Assembly (NCBI RefSeq): GCF_030408755.1
Contig: NZ_CP047209.1
Location: forward strand, 2,542,001 to 2,606,000
DNA: 64,000 nt
Direction: 5' to 3'
Source of the DNA: Corynebacterium felinum
GTDB lineage: Bacteria; Actinomycetota; Actinomycetes; Mycobacteriales; Mycobacteriaceae
Shown: piece by piece, positions 9,896-19,225 of the stretch
Layout of the letters: every line of letters starts with the position of its first letter
Numbering within the stretch: the first letter of the stretch is position 1
Notes under the pieces: generated by a model
Told to the model about the DNA's origin: nothing
Seen by the model: only the letters and a program-made list of their open reading frames with translations
The model's database searches: none
Translations under genes and position numbers: made by a program

Positions 9896-10153
9896 AGAAC
9901 TTTACGGAAGTTGCGCACTTTTCCTTAATTTGCGGATGCTGTTGGCGAATTCTGGGCAACCAGCTTTCTGCACGAGTGTGGCAAGGTCAAGAGGTTCTTT
10001 GCACTTTTTCTGCAGTTATAGCTGTACGTGGTCGGAAGCATACGATCCACTAATGCATACCCACGAGTGAAGTGTTCCACTGAAAAGTACATTCGCGTCT
10101 AGCAAGTAGCTAGGGCACTTCATGTCCAATCAATGCCTCGCACAGTATTCTCT
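9896..10153. other. Gene-free stretch after the HTH gene
   Basis: No coding frame I trust. It contains the second copy of the 9397 repeat (CAGTTATAGCTG at 10013-10024, then TACGTGG). The rest may be decayed remains of a partner gene, but no motif survives. Confidence 0.35.
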
Positions 10154-10196
10154 ATCAGGGGCACCGACTATTCATTGTTGATTCGGTGCCCCTGAT
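10154..10196. terminator. Bidirectional terminator between HTH gene and nrdE
   Basis: Arms ATCAGGGGCACCGA (10154-10167) and TCGGTGCCCCTGAT (10183-10196) are perfectly complementary over 14 bases. It lies 16 bases beyond the nrdE stop and can also serve the HTH gene on plus. Confidence 0.8.
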
Positions 10197-10211
10197 GTTT
10201 TAAAGGTCGTG

Positions 10212-12371
10212 TTAGAGCATGCAGCTGACGCATCCGTCGACTTCGGTGCCTTCGAGGGCAACCTGGCGAAGACGGATGTAGTACAAGGTCTTAATTCCCT
10301 TGCGCCATGCGTAGATCTGCGCACGGTTAATATCGCGGGTGGTCACGGTGTCCTTGAAGAACAAGGTCAACGACAAACCCTGATCCACGTACTTCGTTGC
10401 TACTGCGTAGGTGTCGATGACCTTTTCGTAGCCAATCTCGTAGGCGTCCTGGAAGTACTCCAAATTGGTGTTATCCATGTGAGGTGCTGGATAGTACACG
10501 CGACCGATCTTGCCTTCTTTGCGGATCTCAATGCGAGAGGCAATGGGGTGGATCGACGAGGTGGAGTTGTTGATATAGGAAATCGAGCCGGTTGGTGGCA
10601 CTGCCTGGAGGTAGCGGTTGAACAGGCCATCGGCCATCACGTCGCGCTTGAGCTGTTCCCAATCCTCGGCGGTGGGGGTATGAATGCTGGAGGCAGCAAA
10701 CAGTTCCTTCACCTTTGGGGTTTGTGGAACGAAATCAGCGGGATCGAAGCGGTCGAAATACGCACCGGAGGCGTACTCGGAATCTTCAAAGCCACCGAAA
10801 GCGCGGCCGCGTTCACGAGCAATCTTGTTGGAGGCGCGCAGGCACTGGTACAAGGTTGCGGCGAAGTAGGCGTTGGTGAAGTCCAAGGCTTCTTCCGAGC
10901 CGTAGTAAATGCGCTCACGACCGAGATAGCCGTGGAGGTTCATCTGGCCCAGGCCGATTGCGTGCGCATCATCGTTGCCCTTGCGGATTGATGGTACGGA
11001 GTTAATAGCGGTCTGCTCAGAAACCGCGGTCAGTGCGCGGATTGCGGACTCGATGGTCTGGGCGAAATCTGGCGAGTCCATGGCCATCGCAATGTTCAAG
11101 GAACCCAAGTTGCAGGAAATATCCTCGCCGATTTCCGCGTAGGAAAGATCATCATTGAAGTAGCTTGGAGTGTTGACCTGCAAAATTTCGGAGCACAGGT
11201 TCGACATGTTCACACGTCCGGCAATGGGGTTCGCCTTGTTCACGGTGTCTTCGAACATGATGTAGGGGTAGCCGGATTCGAACTGAATTTCCGCTAAGGT
11301 CTGGAAGAATTCACGCGCGTTGATCTTCTTCTTGCGAATGCGTGGGTCTTCGACCATTTCGTTGTAGTGCTCGGTGACGGAAATATCCGCAAATGGCTTG
11401 CCGTAGACGCGTTCCACATCGTAGGGGCTAAACAGGTACATGTCATCGTTGCGCTTAGCCAGCTCGAAAGTGACATCAGGGATGACCACACCGAGCGAGA
11501 GGGTCTTGATGCGGATCTTTTCGTCAGCGTTTTCGCGCTTGGTGTCCAGGAAGTTCAAGATGTCTGGGTGGTGTGCGTTCAAATACACGGCACCGGCACC
11601 TTGGCGTGCACCCAGCTGGTTGGCATAGGAGAAGGAATCTTCCAGCAGTTTCATCACCGGAATCACGCCGGAGGACTGGTTCTCAATGTGCTTAATAGGT
11701 GCGCCGGCTTCGCGCAGGTTCGATAGCAGCAGGGCAACGCCACCACCGCGCTTGGACAGCTGCAGCGCGGAGTTGATGGAGCGGCCGATCGATTCCATGT
11801 TGTCTTCGATGCGCAGCAGGAAGCAGGAGACTGGTTCGCCGCGCTGCGCCTTGCCCATGTTCAGGAAGGTCGGTGTTGCAGGCTGGAAGCGGCCTGTCAT
11901 GATTTCATCGACGAGGTGGCTGGCCAGCGCAGTGTCGCCGTCGGCAAGCGCGAGGGCGACCATGCACACACGATCCTCGAAACGTTCCAGATAGCGGCGA
12001 CCGTCGAAGGTTTTTAAGGTGTAGGAAGTGTAGTACTTGTATGCGCCCAGGAAGGTGGGGAAACGGAACTTGTGCGCGTATGCCTGCTTGAACAGGTCTT
12101 TGATGAAGCCGAAATCGTACTTGTTCAGCACTTCGGGGTCGTAGTACTTGTTTTCGACCAAGTACTCCATTTTTTCTTCCAAGTCGTGGAAGAACACGGT
12201 GTTCTGGTTAACGTGCTGAAGGAAGTACTGGTTGGCAGCTTCGCGATCCTTATCAAACTGGATCTGGTTATTCTCATCGTAGAGATTCAGCAAAGCGTTC
12301 AGCGCGTGATAGTCGAGCTGCTCTTCGCGTGAAACCGGTTCGGCGACGCTGCGTCCAAATTGATTATTCAC
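10212..12371 (-). CDS. nrdE: Class Ib ribonucleotide reductase large subunit
   Basis: 719 residues, normal for NrdE. It is the catalytic subunit that reduces ribonucleoside diphosphates. The active-site Cys near the N-terminal third is in [12 protein letters not shown], the loop with NLCSEI follows, and the C-terminal redox pair is in GCVSCML, which NrdH reduces. The class Ib N-terminus lacks the ATP-cone, so the overall activity site is absent. AAGGAAC precedes the ATG. nrdI and nrdH are upstream on the same strand, but a 376-base gap separates nrdI from nrdE, wider than in a compact nrdHIE operon. Confidence 0.96.
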   Translation of the reverse strand: MNNQFGRSVAEPVSREEQLDYHALNALLNLYDENNQIQFDKDREAANQYFLQHVNQNTVFFHDLEEKMEYLVENKYYDPEVLNKYDFGFIKDLFKQAYAHKFRFPTFLGAYKYYTSYTLKTFDGRRYLERFEDRVCMVALALADGDTALASHLVDEIMTGRFQPATPTFLNMGKAQRGEPVSCFLLRIEDNMESIGRSINSALQLSKRGGGVALLLSNLREAGAPIKHIENQSSGVIPVMKLLEDSFSYANQLGARQGAGAVYLNAHHPDILNFLDTKRENADEKIRIKTLSLGVVIPDVTFELAKRNDDMYLFSPYDVERVYGKPFADISVTEHYNEMVEDPRIRKKKINAREFFQTLAEIQFESGYPYIMFEDTVNKANPIAGRVNMSNLCSEILQVNTPSYFNDDLSYAEIGEDISCNLGSLNIAMAMDSPDFAQTIESAIRALTAVSEQTAINSVPSIRKGNDDAHAIGLGQMNLHGYLGRERIYYGSEEALDFTNAYFAATLYQCLRASNKIARERGRAFGGFEDSEYASGAYFDRFDPADFVPQTPKVKELFAASSIHTPTAEDWEQLKRDVMADGLFNRYLQAVPPTGSISYINNSTSSIHPIASRIEIRKEGKIGRVYYPAPHMDNTNLEYFQDAYEIGYEKVIDTYAVATKYVDQGLSLTLFFKDTVTTRDINRAQIYAWRKGIKTLYYIRLRQVALEGTEVDGCVSCML

Positions 12372-12747
12372 GGTTCCTTGTCGTCCTTTTCTTCCCTAGC
12401 GACGTCCACTCCCCCACCATGCCCGTGAGGGATGCATAGTGGCAGTGAACACCGTTTATGCGCAGGCGCGCTGCACAAGGTGATAGTGATTGGAAAATGT
12501 AGTTGTATCCCTTGCACTTTTAACCCCCCGCGCGGAAACCGCGAAGTATACAAAAGTACAGGTGAAGTTGTGTTAGGGAGATCCCTAGTCGGTTGCAAGT
12601 CACCCTAGCGCGGGTGAAAACTCACTCCAGCCATCTTAGGAACCTTGGGCAGGTTTTACCAGATTGGCAGGTCTTGGGGCTGCCCCCTTGCGGTTACGTA
12701 ACACTGGCGAGTGTGTACGCTGATCCATCCGCCGAAAATACATCGGA
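12372..12747. other. nrdI-nrdE intergenic gap
   Basis: 376 bases without a credible gene. A perfect 10-base palindrome GTTACGTAAC lies at 12693-12702, and GGGGC/GCCCC can form a small hairpin beside it. No NrdR-like box is apparent. The gap may hold a separate nrdE promoter. Confidence 0.35.
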
Positions 12748-13176
12748 TTACAATGCGGGTGTCAGTCCAAGTTTCCCGGCGTTTTCAGCGAGGCCTTTGC
12801 GCACGATTTCGACGTCTTCGTCGTTGCCCATCAGCTCGAAACGATACACGTAGGGGACGTTGCATTTTTTTGCGATTTCGTCCCCGGCGCGCCCGAAGTC
12901 GGTGCCGAAGTTGGAGTTTCCGCCTGCGATTACTGCGCGTAGCAACGAGCGGTTGTGCTCGTTGTTGAGGAATCGGATGACTTGGGGCGGTACGGGTTTG
13001 GTGTTCTGGTGGCTGATGCTTGCCCCGCCGCCGTAGGTGGGCACGATGAGCACGTAGGGCTTATCGACGCTGAGTTCTTCGTTGCGGCCAATCGGGATGC
13101 GTTGTGCTGGGTACCCGAGCTTTTCAACGAAGCGGTGGGTGTTTCCGGTGGCGGAGGAAAAGTAGACGATGTGCAT
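12748..13176 (-). CDS. nrdI: Flavodoxin-like protein NrdI
   Basis: 142 residues. NrdI is the small FMN protein that supplies oxidant to assemble the NrdF metal centre. The N-terminal FMN phosphate loop [11 protein letters not shown] is clear, and the glycine-rich loops PTYGGG and AGGNSNFG surround the flavin. Length is typical. AGGAGCGG lies upstream of the ATG. The gene follows nrdH on the same strand with about 100 bases between them and belongs to the same transcription unit. Confidence 0.95.
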   Translation of the reverse strand: MHIVYFSSATGNTHRFVEKLGYPAQRIPIGRNEELSVDKPYVLIVPTYGGGASISHQNTKPVPPQVIRFLNNEHNRSLLRAVIAGGNSNFGTDFGRAGDEIAKKCNVPYVYRFELMGNDEDVEIVRKGLAENAGKLGLTPAL

Positions 13177-13277
13177 TGTTCCGCTCCTTGGGTGCGGCGG
13201 TGGGGGGTGGGCATGAAAAAACCGCAGCCTCCGTGCATGTGGTGGCGCGGCTTTCGTGTGTGCCTCCCTGTGTGGTC

Positions 13278-13505
13278 TTAGGCGACAGCCAGGCTGGAGA
13301 TGCGCTCTGGGCGGTAGCCGGACCAGTGTTCGCCGTTGGCCATGACGACGGGGGCCTGCAGATAGCCGAGGGCCATGACGAATTCGCGAGCGTCGTCATC
13401 GATGGAGATATCTACCAGGTCGTATTCCAAACCTGCGCGGTCGAGAGCTTTTTTGGTTGCGGTGCACTGCATGCATGCTGGCTTGGTGTAGAGAGTGATA
13501 GACAT
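13278..13505 (-). CDS. nrdH: Glutaredoxin-like electron donor NrdH
   Basis: 75 residues from the ATG at 13505; an upstream in-frame extension is discarded because NrdH proteins begin at [14 protein letters not shown] and GGAAG lies in front. CMQC is the redox pair that reduces the NrdE C-terminal cysteines, and the GYLQAPVV and [12 protein letters not shown] segments are characteristic of NrdH. It is the first gene of the nrdH-nrdI cluster. Two NrdR-like boxes lie about 185-235 bases upstream, which implies a long leader or a second regulated start. Confidence 0.94.
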   Translation of the reverse strand: MSITLYTKPACMQCTATKKALDRAGLEYDLVDISIDDDAREFVMALGYLQAPVVMANGEHWSGYRPERISSLAVA

Positions 13506-13690
13506 GATCGGCGCTTCCTTCTTCGTGCTTCTCGTTTCCAAATAAAACCGTTGATCCATATGTGGGTGGGGTTCTACGTTTTCAACCGGCGCTGCCGCGA
13601 GCCGAAGCGTGAGGGGCTTGCGGGTGTGGCGAGTTGGCGAGGGTGCGGGTTTATCCTGCGGTTTCACCGGTGGCCGGATTGATAGGAACG

Positions 13691-13739
13691 ACACTATACT
13701 TTGTGGTCAATTTACGCAAACATCACTACATATAGTAGT
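13691..13739 (-). promoter_or_regulatory. Tandem NrdR boxes upstream of nrdH
   Basis: ACACTATACTTTGTGG (13691-13706) and CACTACATATAGTAGT (13724-13739) both resemble the NrdR-box (acaCwATATwGtgt type). Their starts are 33 bases apart, about three helical turns, which is the usual spacing for paired NrdR sites. NrdR represses ribonucleotide reductase genes when dATP is high. They face nrdH on the minus strand. Confidence 0.7.
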
Positions 13740-14321
13740 TACAATCATGAAACTCCCAGCTGGTAATTCACCCAGACACCACATCTAGTCCTTGCCCACC
13801 ATCCCAGCCGCGCCACCGATGAGCATTTTCCCAGCTCGCCACAATCCCCGTTATCAAAATGTTATAAAGCTCACTTTTCGCTCATGTGTCCGAACTTACG
13901 CAGCAACTAACACAACAGTGAATGCCACTTAAGATTAGCCCCCGCCATGGATAAAAAATTCGCCATGAATCCACCAGCAGCTTTCACAGACTTACACCAC
14001 CTGCATCCCCACCCAGCACCCACCACAACCCGCAACTTCACACCACGCACCGTGTTCACAGGTTTACCCACTCCCCATCACCACACACCTTAAAACTTCA
14101 CCCACCACTACCCCCAATACCCCCAGGGGTGAATTTTTCCACCATCCCCCACGCCATGACCCCCACTCCCCGCACACTCCGCCAGTACTACTGAGCCCAC
14201 CGCCGCACCAGAGCACAAAACACACGCAGCACACCCCCAGCCGCCTCACAGACAGCACAACCGCACGCCTGCACTGTCAAGCGGACGTGGTGGCGGCGTC
14301 GATACGCAGATGCACGCACAA
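13740..14321. other. Gene-free stretch, C-rich
   Basis: About 580 bases with no credible gene. The part 13970-14200 is strongly C-rich with many CCCAC and CCCCC runs. An inverted repeat TTCACCC (14097-14103) / GGGTGAA (14127-14133) is followed by a T-run on plus. I see no RNA gene. Confidence 0.3.
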
Positions 14322-14370
14322 ACAAACGACCCTTCATCCGCACACATGTGGGGGACAAAGGGCCGTTTGT
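14322..14370 (-). terminator. Terminator after rpmJ
   Basis: ACAAACGACCCTT pairs with AAGGGCCGTTTGT (one mismatch) about 20 bases beyond the rpmJ stop. GTTTGTTTG follows on the minus strand. Confidence 0.6.
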
Positions 14371-14390
14371 AGATGTTAGCCAAGAATGAA

Positions 14391-14513
14391 TTAACCCTGG
14401 CGAGCCTTGAAACGTGGCTCCTTCTTGTTGATCACGTAAACCTTGCCGCGACGGCGCACAACCTGAGCACCCGGCTTGTTCTTCAGCGACCGAAGGGACT
14501 TACGAACCTTCAT
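14391..14513 (-). CDS. rpmJ: 50S ribosomal protein L36, zinc-free form
   Basis: 40 residues, [20 protein letters not shown] to the end ARQG. L36 binds 23S rRNA late in 50S assembly. The usual zinc-binding cysteines and histidine are missing, so this is the Cys-free paralogue that many bacteria use when zinc is scarce. AAAGGAGC precedes the ATG at a good distance. A terminator follows. The gene keeps the place it has in other corynebacteria, between nrdH and nadE. Confidence 0.95.
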   Translation of the reverse strand: MKVRKSLRSLKNKPGAQVVRRRGKVYVINKKEPRFKARQG

Positions 14514-14871
14514 CGGGCGCTCCTTTCTGCTTAAGGAAGAGTCAGTAGTGCTAACTCGTCACAACTAAAAAAATTAAACTAGCCTAGCTTCGCGGCACAA
14601 CCTTATAGTGATAAAGCAGCGCTGAGCCAGCCATGACACGAGGGATTATGTTATCTTACCCAAGCCCATATCACCAAACCCCGTGGCTAACTAATTCATT
14701 TCTCCCCGCGTGTACGCAATAGGCCCGCAACGGGAAAACCTGTAACTTTCACACGCCCAACCAGCACTTTCCCAAGCATTCACACGCACATGCAGCACAT
14801 GCGCCCGCACACGAGCGAATACTCTCCCACCCCTGCACGGCGGATCACGCAAGGAAGTACTATACAGAATT
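14514..14871. other. rpmJ-nadE divergent promoter region
   Basis: No gene. A partial DtxR/Zur-type symmetry may exist around 14572-14590 (TAGCCTAGC core) upstream of rpmJ, but the match is weak. On plus, TATACA ends five bases before the nadE ATG, which suggests a leaderless nadE transcript. Confidence 0.35.
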
Positions 14872-15720
14872 ATGAAGCAACCACTGATCCGCCACGCATT
14901 ACACACCTCAGCGACCATCGACCCAGCCGAAGAAATCACCAGCCGCGTGGATTTTCTCTGCAACTACCTGCGCTATGCCCACGCGGAGGGGTTTGTGCTG
15001 GGCATTTCCGGCGGGCAAGATTCCACCTTGGGGGGAAAACTCGCCCAGCTTGCGGTAGAAAAACTCCGCAATCAAGGCACACACGCCGAGTTTTGGGCAA
15101 TGCGCCTGCCCTACGGGGTGCAGTTCGATGAACACGACTGCGATATCGCACTGAACTTTATTAACCCCGACCACACTATCGAGGTGAATATCAAAGAATC
15201 CACCGATGCACTCGCCGCCGACCTCGCCGCACAACTGGGCCAAAAGACACTGTCCGACTTTAACAAGGGCAACATTAAGGCCCGCCAACGGATGGTCGCC
15301 CAGTTTGCACTAGCGGGGGAAAAACGGCTGCTCGTACTCGGCACCGACCATGCTGCGGAAAACGTCACTGGGTTTTTCACGAAATTCGGCGACGGTGCCG
15401 CCGACCTCATGCCTTTGTTCGGATTGTCGAAACGCCAAGGCGCAGCCCTGTTGCGTGAACTCGGCGCACCAGAGTCCACCTGGTTGAAGGTCCCAACCGC
15501 TGATCTGGAAGAAGACCGCCCCGCACTGGCTGACGAAGACGCACTAGGGGTGAGCTACACCGAAATCGACAACTATATTGAAGGCACAGGCGAGGTTAGC
15601 TCACACGCCCAAGCCCGCATTGAACACCTGTGGGACATTGGCGAGCACAAGCGCCACCTCCCTGTAACCCCACAGGATATGTGGTGGAAAAAGACTACAG
15701 AGAGCAACAACAACGAGTAA
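14872..15720 (+). CDS. nadE: Ammonia-dependent NAD synthetase
   Basis: 282 residues, the size of the short NH3-using enzyme without a glutaminase domain. It converts deamido-NAD, ATP and ammonia to NAD. The ATP pyrophosphatase loop SGGQDS is at residues 46-51. [19 protein letters not shown] is the conserved substrate-binding segment, and [17 protein letters not shown] holds the mobile loop. The ATG is five bases after a TATACA box, with no ribosome site, so leaderless translation is likely. The gene keeps its place between rpmJ and pgm. Confidence 0.96.
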   Translation: MKQPLIRHALHTSATIDPAEEITSRVDFLCNYLRYAHAEGFVLGISGGQDSTLGGKLAQLAVEKLRNQGTHAEFWAMRLPYGVQFDEHDCDIALNFINPDHTIEVNIKESTDALAADLAAQLGQKTLSDFNKGNIKARQRMVAQFALAGEKRLLVLGTDHAAENVTGFFTKFGDGAADLMPLFGLSKRQGAALLRELGAPESTWLKVPTADLEEDRPALADEDALGVSYTEIDNYIEGTGEVSSHAQARIEHLWDIGEHKRHLPVTPQDMWWKKTTESNNNE

Positions 15721-15797
15721 CAGTAGGAACCTCATAGTGCCCGCGTTGCCACGCACGTCTGTCGCCTATATCTTCACAGCACCCCCACCAGCGCACC

Positions 15798-16574
15798 TTA
15801 GCTTAAAAGAGCGAGGGTGCGCTGTGCACGTTCAACCAGCGCTGCGGCATATTCCGGACCATGCGTGAAAGCATGCACCGCCAGGGGATGGAGTTGGTGA
15901 ATACACAACTGTTGCTCCCAGCCTTGAGGCAAAGGATTAATGCTGCTATAGCCGTCTATGAACTGGTCTAGGTAGGGAAAGCCGAACAATTCCAGCATGG
16001 CGAGGTCGGTCAGCTTGTGCCCGCCGTGGGCGGCGGGGTCGATAAACACCACTCCCCTCGTGGTGAAAAGAACGTTCCCACCCCACAAATCCCCGTGAAT
16101 TCTGCTGACCGGTTCACCGGCATTAATATTTTCTTCCTCGATGCGCACCAAGGCAGCTTCGACGATTTCCGCCCCAGCAGCATCGAGGTTGCCCACCAGT
16201 TGGGCGCGGTGAAGAAATGGGCGCACGCGCTGCTGGGTATAAAACTTCGCCCACTGAGTTTCAGGTTCGCAGGGTTGGCGCTGGATTCCAATGAAGATCC
16301 CGCCTTCCCAGCCGCGCGGTGGGCTTCCGAATGCTTGAGCTCCCGCGTTGTGGATGTGTGCGAGCGCTTGCCCGCCATGAAAAGCATCTTGCGGGTTGGG
16401 CGGGGTGTGGATGAGCTTTTCTGTAACGATCTGTTCATCGTTGACATCAATGACCTTAACAACCTGGGTGGAGGCTTCGGCAAGCCATGCCAACCCGGCT
16501 GCTTCTGCCCTCGTCGCGCCCTTGGGCCCGCGCAAGAGCATCGATACCGTTTTCGTGTAAGTATTGGCGATCAC
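15798..16574 (-). CDS. Fructosamine kinase family protein
   Basis: 258 residues from a GTG with GGAGAAAG upstream. The kinase-like fold is shown by HGDLWGGNVLF (catalytic loop, His160-Asp162) and FIDPAAHGGHKLTDLAML (metal-binding Asp179). These are typical of the fructosamine-3-kinase/ketosamine kinase family, which phosphorylates sugars attached to amines and so helps remove glycation. The true substrate in corynebacteria is not known from sequence. The gene converges on nadE. Confidence 0.85.
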   Translation of the reverse strand: MIANTYTKTVSMLLRGPKGATRAEAAGLAWLAEASTQVVKVIDVNDEQIVTEKLIHTPPNPQDAFHGGQALAHIHNAGAQAFGSPPRGWEGGIFIGIQRQPCEPETQWAKFYTQQRVRPFLHRAQLVGNLDAAGAEIVEAALVRIEEENINAGEPVSRIHGDLWGGNVLFTTRGVVFIDPAAHGGHKLTDLAMLELFGFPYLDQFIDGYSSINPLPQGWEQQLCIHQLHPLAVHAFTHGPEYAAALVERAQRTLALLS

Positions 16575-16716
16575 TGCTTTCTCCTTCCCTCCGTGTGCTG
16601 ATGTGTGCTTTTATGTGCTGATGATGTGTCGACGGTGCGTAAAAATTTCGTGGACGTCGCGTCGATGCTGTCTAGATTATGTGTGAATTTTTAGCACCTG
16701 CCCTCGTTCACGCAAA

Positions 16717-16781
16717 ACGCCCCTTTGAGCTCATACCGCAGATGCGTTGTGCACTGTGGGCGGTGTGTACGAAAGGGGCGT
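16717..16781 (-). terminator. Hairpin after the PNPOx-like gene
   Basis: ACGCCCCTTT (16717-16726) and AAAGGGGCGT (16772-16781) are perfectly complementary. The loop of 45 bases is long for a terminator, so the call is tentative. It lies just beyond the stop of the gene at 16798. Confidence 0.4.
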
Positions 16782-16797
16782 GAACGATCCGGTGCGT

Positions 16798-17214
16798 TTA
16801 GTAGCGGTCAGGTTCGTCGCCGAGAACGAAAGCGCGACCGGACATTTCGTTGAAGTCGATCCGAACATAGTTGTGTTTTAAGGTTGGAACCCACGGTTTG
16901 AGCGGCAACCGGTCTGCGTGTTGGATTTCCCAAATGTCTTGCACAAGGCTTGCGGTGCCGCGCACTACAACGCTCCATGCGGAGTCTTCTTTGGCTTCGT
17001 CGACTTCAAAGAGCACATCATTATTGAGTGCGACGCTAAAGAGCTTGTAGCCTTCGGCGGTGCGGAAATAAATTTTTTCCCCGTCGAGCACGAAGTTGAT
17101 GGGGAAAATGTCCATGTCGTCTTTACGACGCACGACCAATCGCCCGAGTGTGACTGAGGCGATTTTCTCTAAACATTCTGCTTTTGTCAGTACTGTAATA
17201 ATTGGCTTTTCCAT
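16798..17214 (-). CDS. Pyridoxamine 5'-phosphate oxidase-like flavin protein
   Basis: 138 residues with the split-barrel fold of small flavin- or F420-binding proteins: LGRLVVRRKDDMDIFPINFVLDGEKIYFRT at the N-terminus, VLFEVDEA in the middle and a WSVVVRGTASLV strand. Related actinobacterial proteins are annotated as PNPOx-like; the cofactor and substrate are unknown. It starts with an ATG at 17214 and is divergent from the SMR pair, with only about 50 bases between starts. Confidence 0.75.
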   Translation of the reverse strand: MEKPIITVLTKAECLEKIASVTLGRLVVRRKDDMDIFPINFVLDGEKIYFRTAEGYKLFSVALNNDVLFEVDEAKEDSAWSVVVRGTASLVQDIWEIQHADRLPLKPWVPTLKHNYVRIDFNEMSGRAFVLGDEPDRY

Positions 17215-17267
17215 GCCCCCATTGTCGCACTTTATGGAACCGGCGTCGACCGTGTAGATTTTCGGGG

Positions 17268-17603
17268 GTGAATAAATGGTTTATCCTCGCCATCGCCGTG
17301 GTGGCTGAGGTGTGCGCGACTTTGCTGCTCAAAGCTGCACTGCAGTCCCCTGTGCTGTACTTGATTGTCGTTGCCGGTTACGTGATTTCTTATGGGGCTT
17401 TAGCAGTACTGTTGCGCCGGGGTGTGCCCTTGGGGGTCGCTTATGGGATTTGGGGCGCGTGTGGGGTGGCGCTGACTGCCCTGTTCGGGTTCATACTGTA
17501 CGACGAACCTTTGTCCCCCTTGTCTTCTGTGGGCATTGCGTTCATTATTGCGGGCATCGCGCTGGTGGAAACTGGCTCTCACCCGAAGGTGGCAACACAA
17601 TGA
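17268..17603 (+). CDS. Small multidrug resistance (SMR) transporter, subunit 1
   Basis: 111 residues and four membrane helices. The GTG at 17268 is chosen because the first helix (WFILAIAVVAEVCATLLLKA) with the essential membrane Glu begins directly after it; upstream in-frame codons add a non-hydrophobic leader. GVPLGVAYGIWGACGVALTAL is the conserved third-helix motif of SMR pumps. SMR proteins exchange protons for cationic drugs or guanidinium. The stop codon overlaps the start of the next SMR gene (ATGA). Confidence 0.85.
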   Translation: MNKWFILAIAVVAEVCATLLLKAALQSPVLYLIVVAGYVISYGALAVLLRRGVPLGVAYGIWGACGVALTALFGFILYDEPLSPLSSVGIAFIIAGIALVETGSHPKVATQ

Positions 17604-17914
17604 TGGCATGGTGGTTTTTAGTAGGGGCGATTGCTGCTGAGGTTGCCGCAACGTTGGGGTTGAAGGTGGCAACTGTGCATCGGTGGGTGTTTGGGTTTGT
17701 TGCCGCAGGCTATGTTACGGCTTTTGTGCTGCTGTCGTATGCGCTGGCTTATGGCATGCCGATTGGTGTCGCCTATGGTTTGTGGACTGCGTTCGGGGTG
17801 GCGCTGACCGCCTTGTTCGCCCGGTGGATTTTTGCTGAGCCGCTAACCCGCCGCATGATGGCGGGTATTGGGCTGATTATTGTGGGGGTTTTGTGTGTGG
17901 AGCTGGGTGCTTAA
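17600..17914 (+). CDS. Small multidrug resistance (SMR) transporter, subunit 2
   Basis: 104 residues and four helices. The start ATG at 17600 overlaps the previous stop (ATGA), with GAAGGTGG upstream. It carries the same motifs as its neighbour: an intramembrane Glu in AIAAEVAATLGLK and GMPIGVAYGLWTAFGVALTAL. Two overlapping SMR genes usually make a heterodimeric pump. Substrate is unknown. The gene ends head-on with the minus-strand gene at 17915. Confidence 0.87.
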   Translation: MMAWWFLVGAIAAEVAATLGLKVATVHRWVFGFVAAGYVTAFVLLSYALAYGMPIGVAYGLWTAFGVALTALFARWIFAEPLTRRMMAGIGLIIVGVLCVELGA

Positions 17915-18304
17915 CTAGTGGTTAAGCCCGCCTGCGGCGTCGATCATGGCGATAAAGGGTGGGTCGATGAATTCGTATTCGTCGATGTAGGCGAACAGGA
18001 TATCGATGTAGTGTTCTTGCCAGATGTCGAAGCGGGGTTGCCCTTCCCAGGCGTAGAGCACTTCCATGCTGGTGTAGTGGGCAAAGCCCAGTTCGCTGCC
18101 GTCAGCGAGCCATGCCCAGACGAGGTCTTTGGCGTCGACGAAAACGGTGGTGTTTTTGTCGGGCTTTTCTGCATCGTCAAGCTGGGAGAGTTGGTAGCGG
18201 TAGTCTTCGTAAGCGCGGATCGAGTCGAGTGCTGCTGGGGTTTCGATCAGGGCTTTCAAGTCCGCGAAGTCTGCTGGCGACAATGGGTTGGTCATACTCA
18301 CCAT
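17915..18304 (-). CDS. Conserved hypothetical protein, acidic
   Basis: 129 residues, acidic and rich in aromatic residues (DLVWAWLADGSELGF, LFAYIDEYEFIDPPF). No membrane segment or signal. I do not recognise the family; the pattern of short helices with Trp/Tyr/Asp resembles SUKH/SMI1-like immunity proteins, but that is only an impression. Starts are possible at 18304 and 18295 (MTNPLSP); neither has a strong ribosome site. It converges on the SMR pair with no gap. Confidence 0.55.
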   Translation of the reverse strand: MVSMTNPLSPADFADLKALIETPAALDSIRAYEDYRYQLSQLDDAEKPDKNTTVFVDAKDLVWAWLADGSELGFAHYTSMEVLYAWEGQPRFDIWQEHYIDILFAYIDEYEFIDPPFIAMIDAAGGLNH

Positions 18305-18527
18305 TATTGCCTACGACAACCCTAATCCCGCAACGCTGCGCCTTCGCGCCTACGCTTGTCGACGTCGTCACGCATATCAGCAGCGACCGTGCACCGTTGC
18401 ACCCGATTCGCGCAGCAAAGTTAAAACGCCCGCACACACGCTTAGTGTGGCGTTGCCACTCCCCTGTGTTCGCAACCTTGTTTCTGTGCTCCCCCTTGTG
18501 TCGCAGTGCGTCCGCCCTGTGAAGTGC

Positions 18528-18589
18528 AACTCGACTTTTCCGCGATCGGACACCCAATATCGGTGCCTTCCGATGCCAAAGGTCGAGTT
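18528..18589. repeat. 62-bp inverted-repeat unit A1
   Basis: Ends AACTCGACTTTT and AAAGGTCGAGTT are inverted. The interior contains its own inverted repeat (ATCGGA ... TCCGAT), so the whole unit can fold. First of ten such units in the window. Confidence 0.7.
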
Positions 18590-18688
18590 TCGTTGTGGGC
18601 GCGTGCAGCACGGATAACTGCAGCGACTCGAAAATGTGTGCTCGCTGAGTCTTGCGGTGCAGATTGCGATTAACAGGGGTAAAAAGTC

Positions 18689-18750
18689 AACTCGACCTTT
18701 TCCACACACAACAGCACAAATGTTGCTGTTTCACACGCAAAGGTCGAGTA
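18689..18750. repeat. 62-bp inverted-repeat unit A2
   Basis: Ends AACTCGACCTTTT and AAAGGTCGAGTA, total 62 bp. The interior has an internal hairpin (AACAGCA / TGTTGCTGTT) and is unrelated to that of unit A1. Confidence 0.7.
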
Positions 18751-18802
18751 ACCACAATCTGTAACCGTGAGTATTCACGTGGATATGGAAGCACATCGTC
18801 TT

Positions 18803-18864
18803 TTCTCGACCTTTAGCCCATTGAACTCAGGTATTGCAGCTTCTGTCATGGAAAGAGTCGAGTT
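18803..18864. repeat. 62-bp inverted-repeat unit A3
   Basis: Ends TTCTCGACCTTT and AAAGAGTCGAGTT, total 62 bp; the interior again differs from A1 and A2 (CCAT ... ATGG inside). The units lie in a stretch of about 700 bases (18305-19019) with no gene. Confidence 0.6.
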
Positions 18865-18977
18865 TGCCTATAACTGGTGCGCCCAGTGAGCACTTCAACA
18901 CGAAACATCCGCTTATCGCATCAGGCAGCACACGCATTAACCCCCCGCCGCATGCTGAAAATTAAGCTGAGAATGAC

Positions 18978-19012
18978 AAAATCCTCGCCCAGTAAATTGA
19001 GCGAGGATTTTT
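18978..19012 (-). terminator. Terminator after tRNA-Ala
   Basis: AAAATCCTCGC pairs with GCGAGGATTTT over 11 bases just beyond the tRNA 3' end, with T-rich sequence on both sides. Confidence 0.75.
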
Positions 19013-19019
19013 GTTTTTG

Positions 19020-19092
19020 TGGAGCTAACGGGACTCGAACCCGTGACCCCCACACTGCCAGTGTGGTGCGCTACCAGCTGCGCCATAGCCCC
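19020..19092 (-). tRNA. tRNA-Ala (GGC)
   Basis: 73 bases on minus. Acceptor arms GGGGCTA/TAGCTCC pair, the anticodon stem CCACA/TGTGG holds loop CTGGCAG with anticodon GGC, and the T arm has GGGTTCGAGTCCC. CCA is not encoded. Confidence 0.95.
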
Positions 19093-19181
19093 ATCGCAAC
19101 CGTGCGGTGCGAACGATCTAAAGGCTACATCACAATCATACCCAGCAACAAATCAGCAGGTAAAAGCATTAAATAATAAAA

Positions 19182-19205
19182 AGGGGCACCGATTAGGATG
19201 CCCCT
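19182..19205 (-). terminator. Terminator after the DsbA-like gene
   Basis: AGGGGCA/TGCCCCT stem followed on minus by a TTTTTATTATTT tract, 21 bases beyond the stop at 19226. Confidence 0.75.
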
Positions 19206-19225
19206 ACCATTCAGCCTAGATCACA

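Noticed and set aside
10209..10991. Plus-strand frame of 260 residues opposite nrdE
   Set aside because: Antisense shadow of the highly conserved nrdE gene.
14572..14590. DtxR box before rpmJ
   Set aside because: Only about 12 of 19 positions match and the outer arms are poor; not better than chance in an AT-rich leader.
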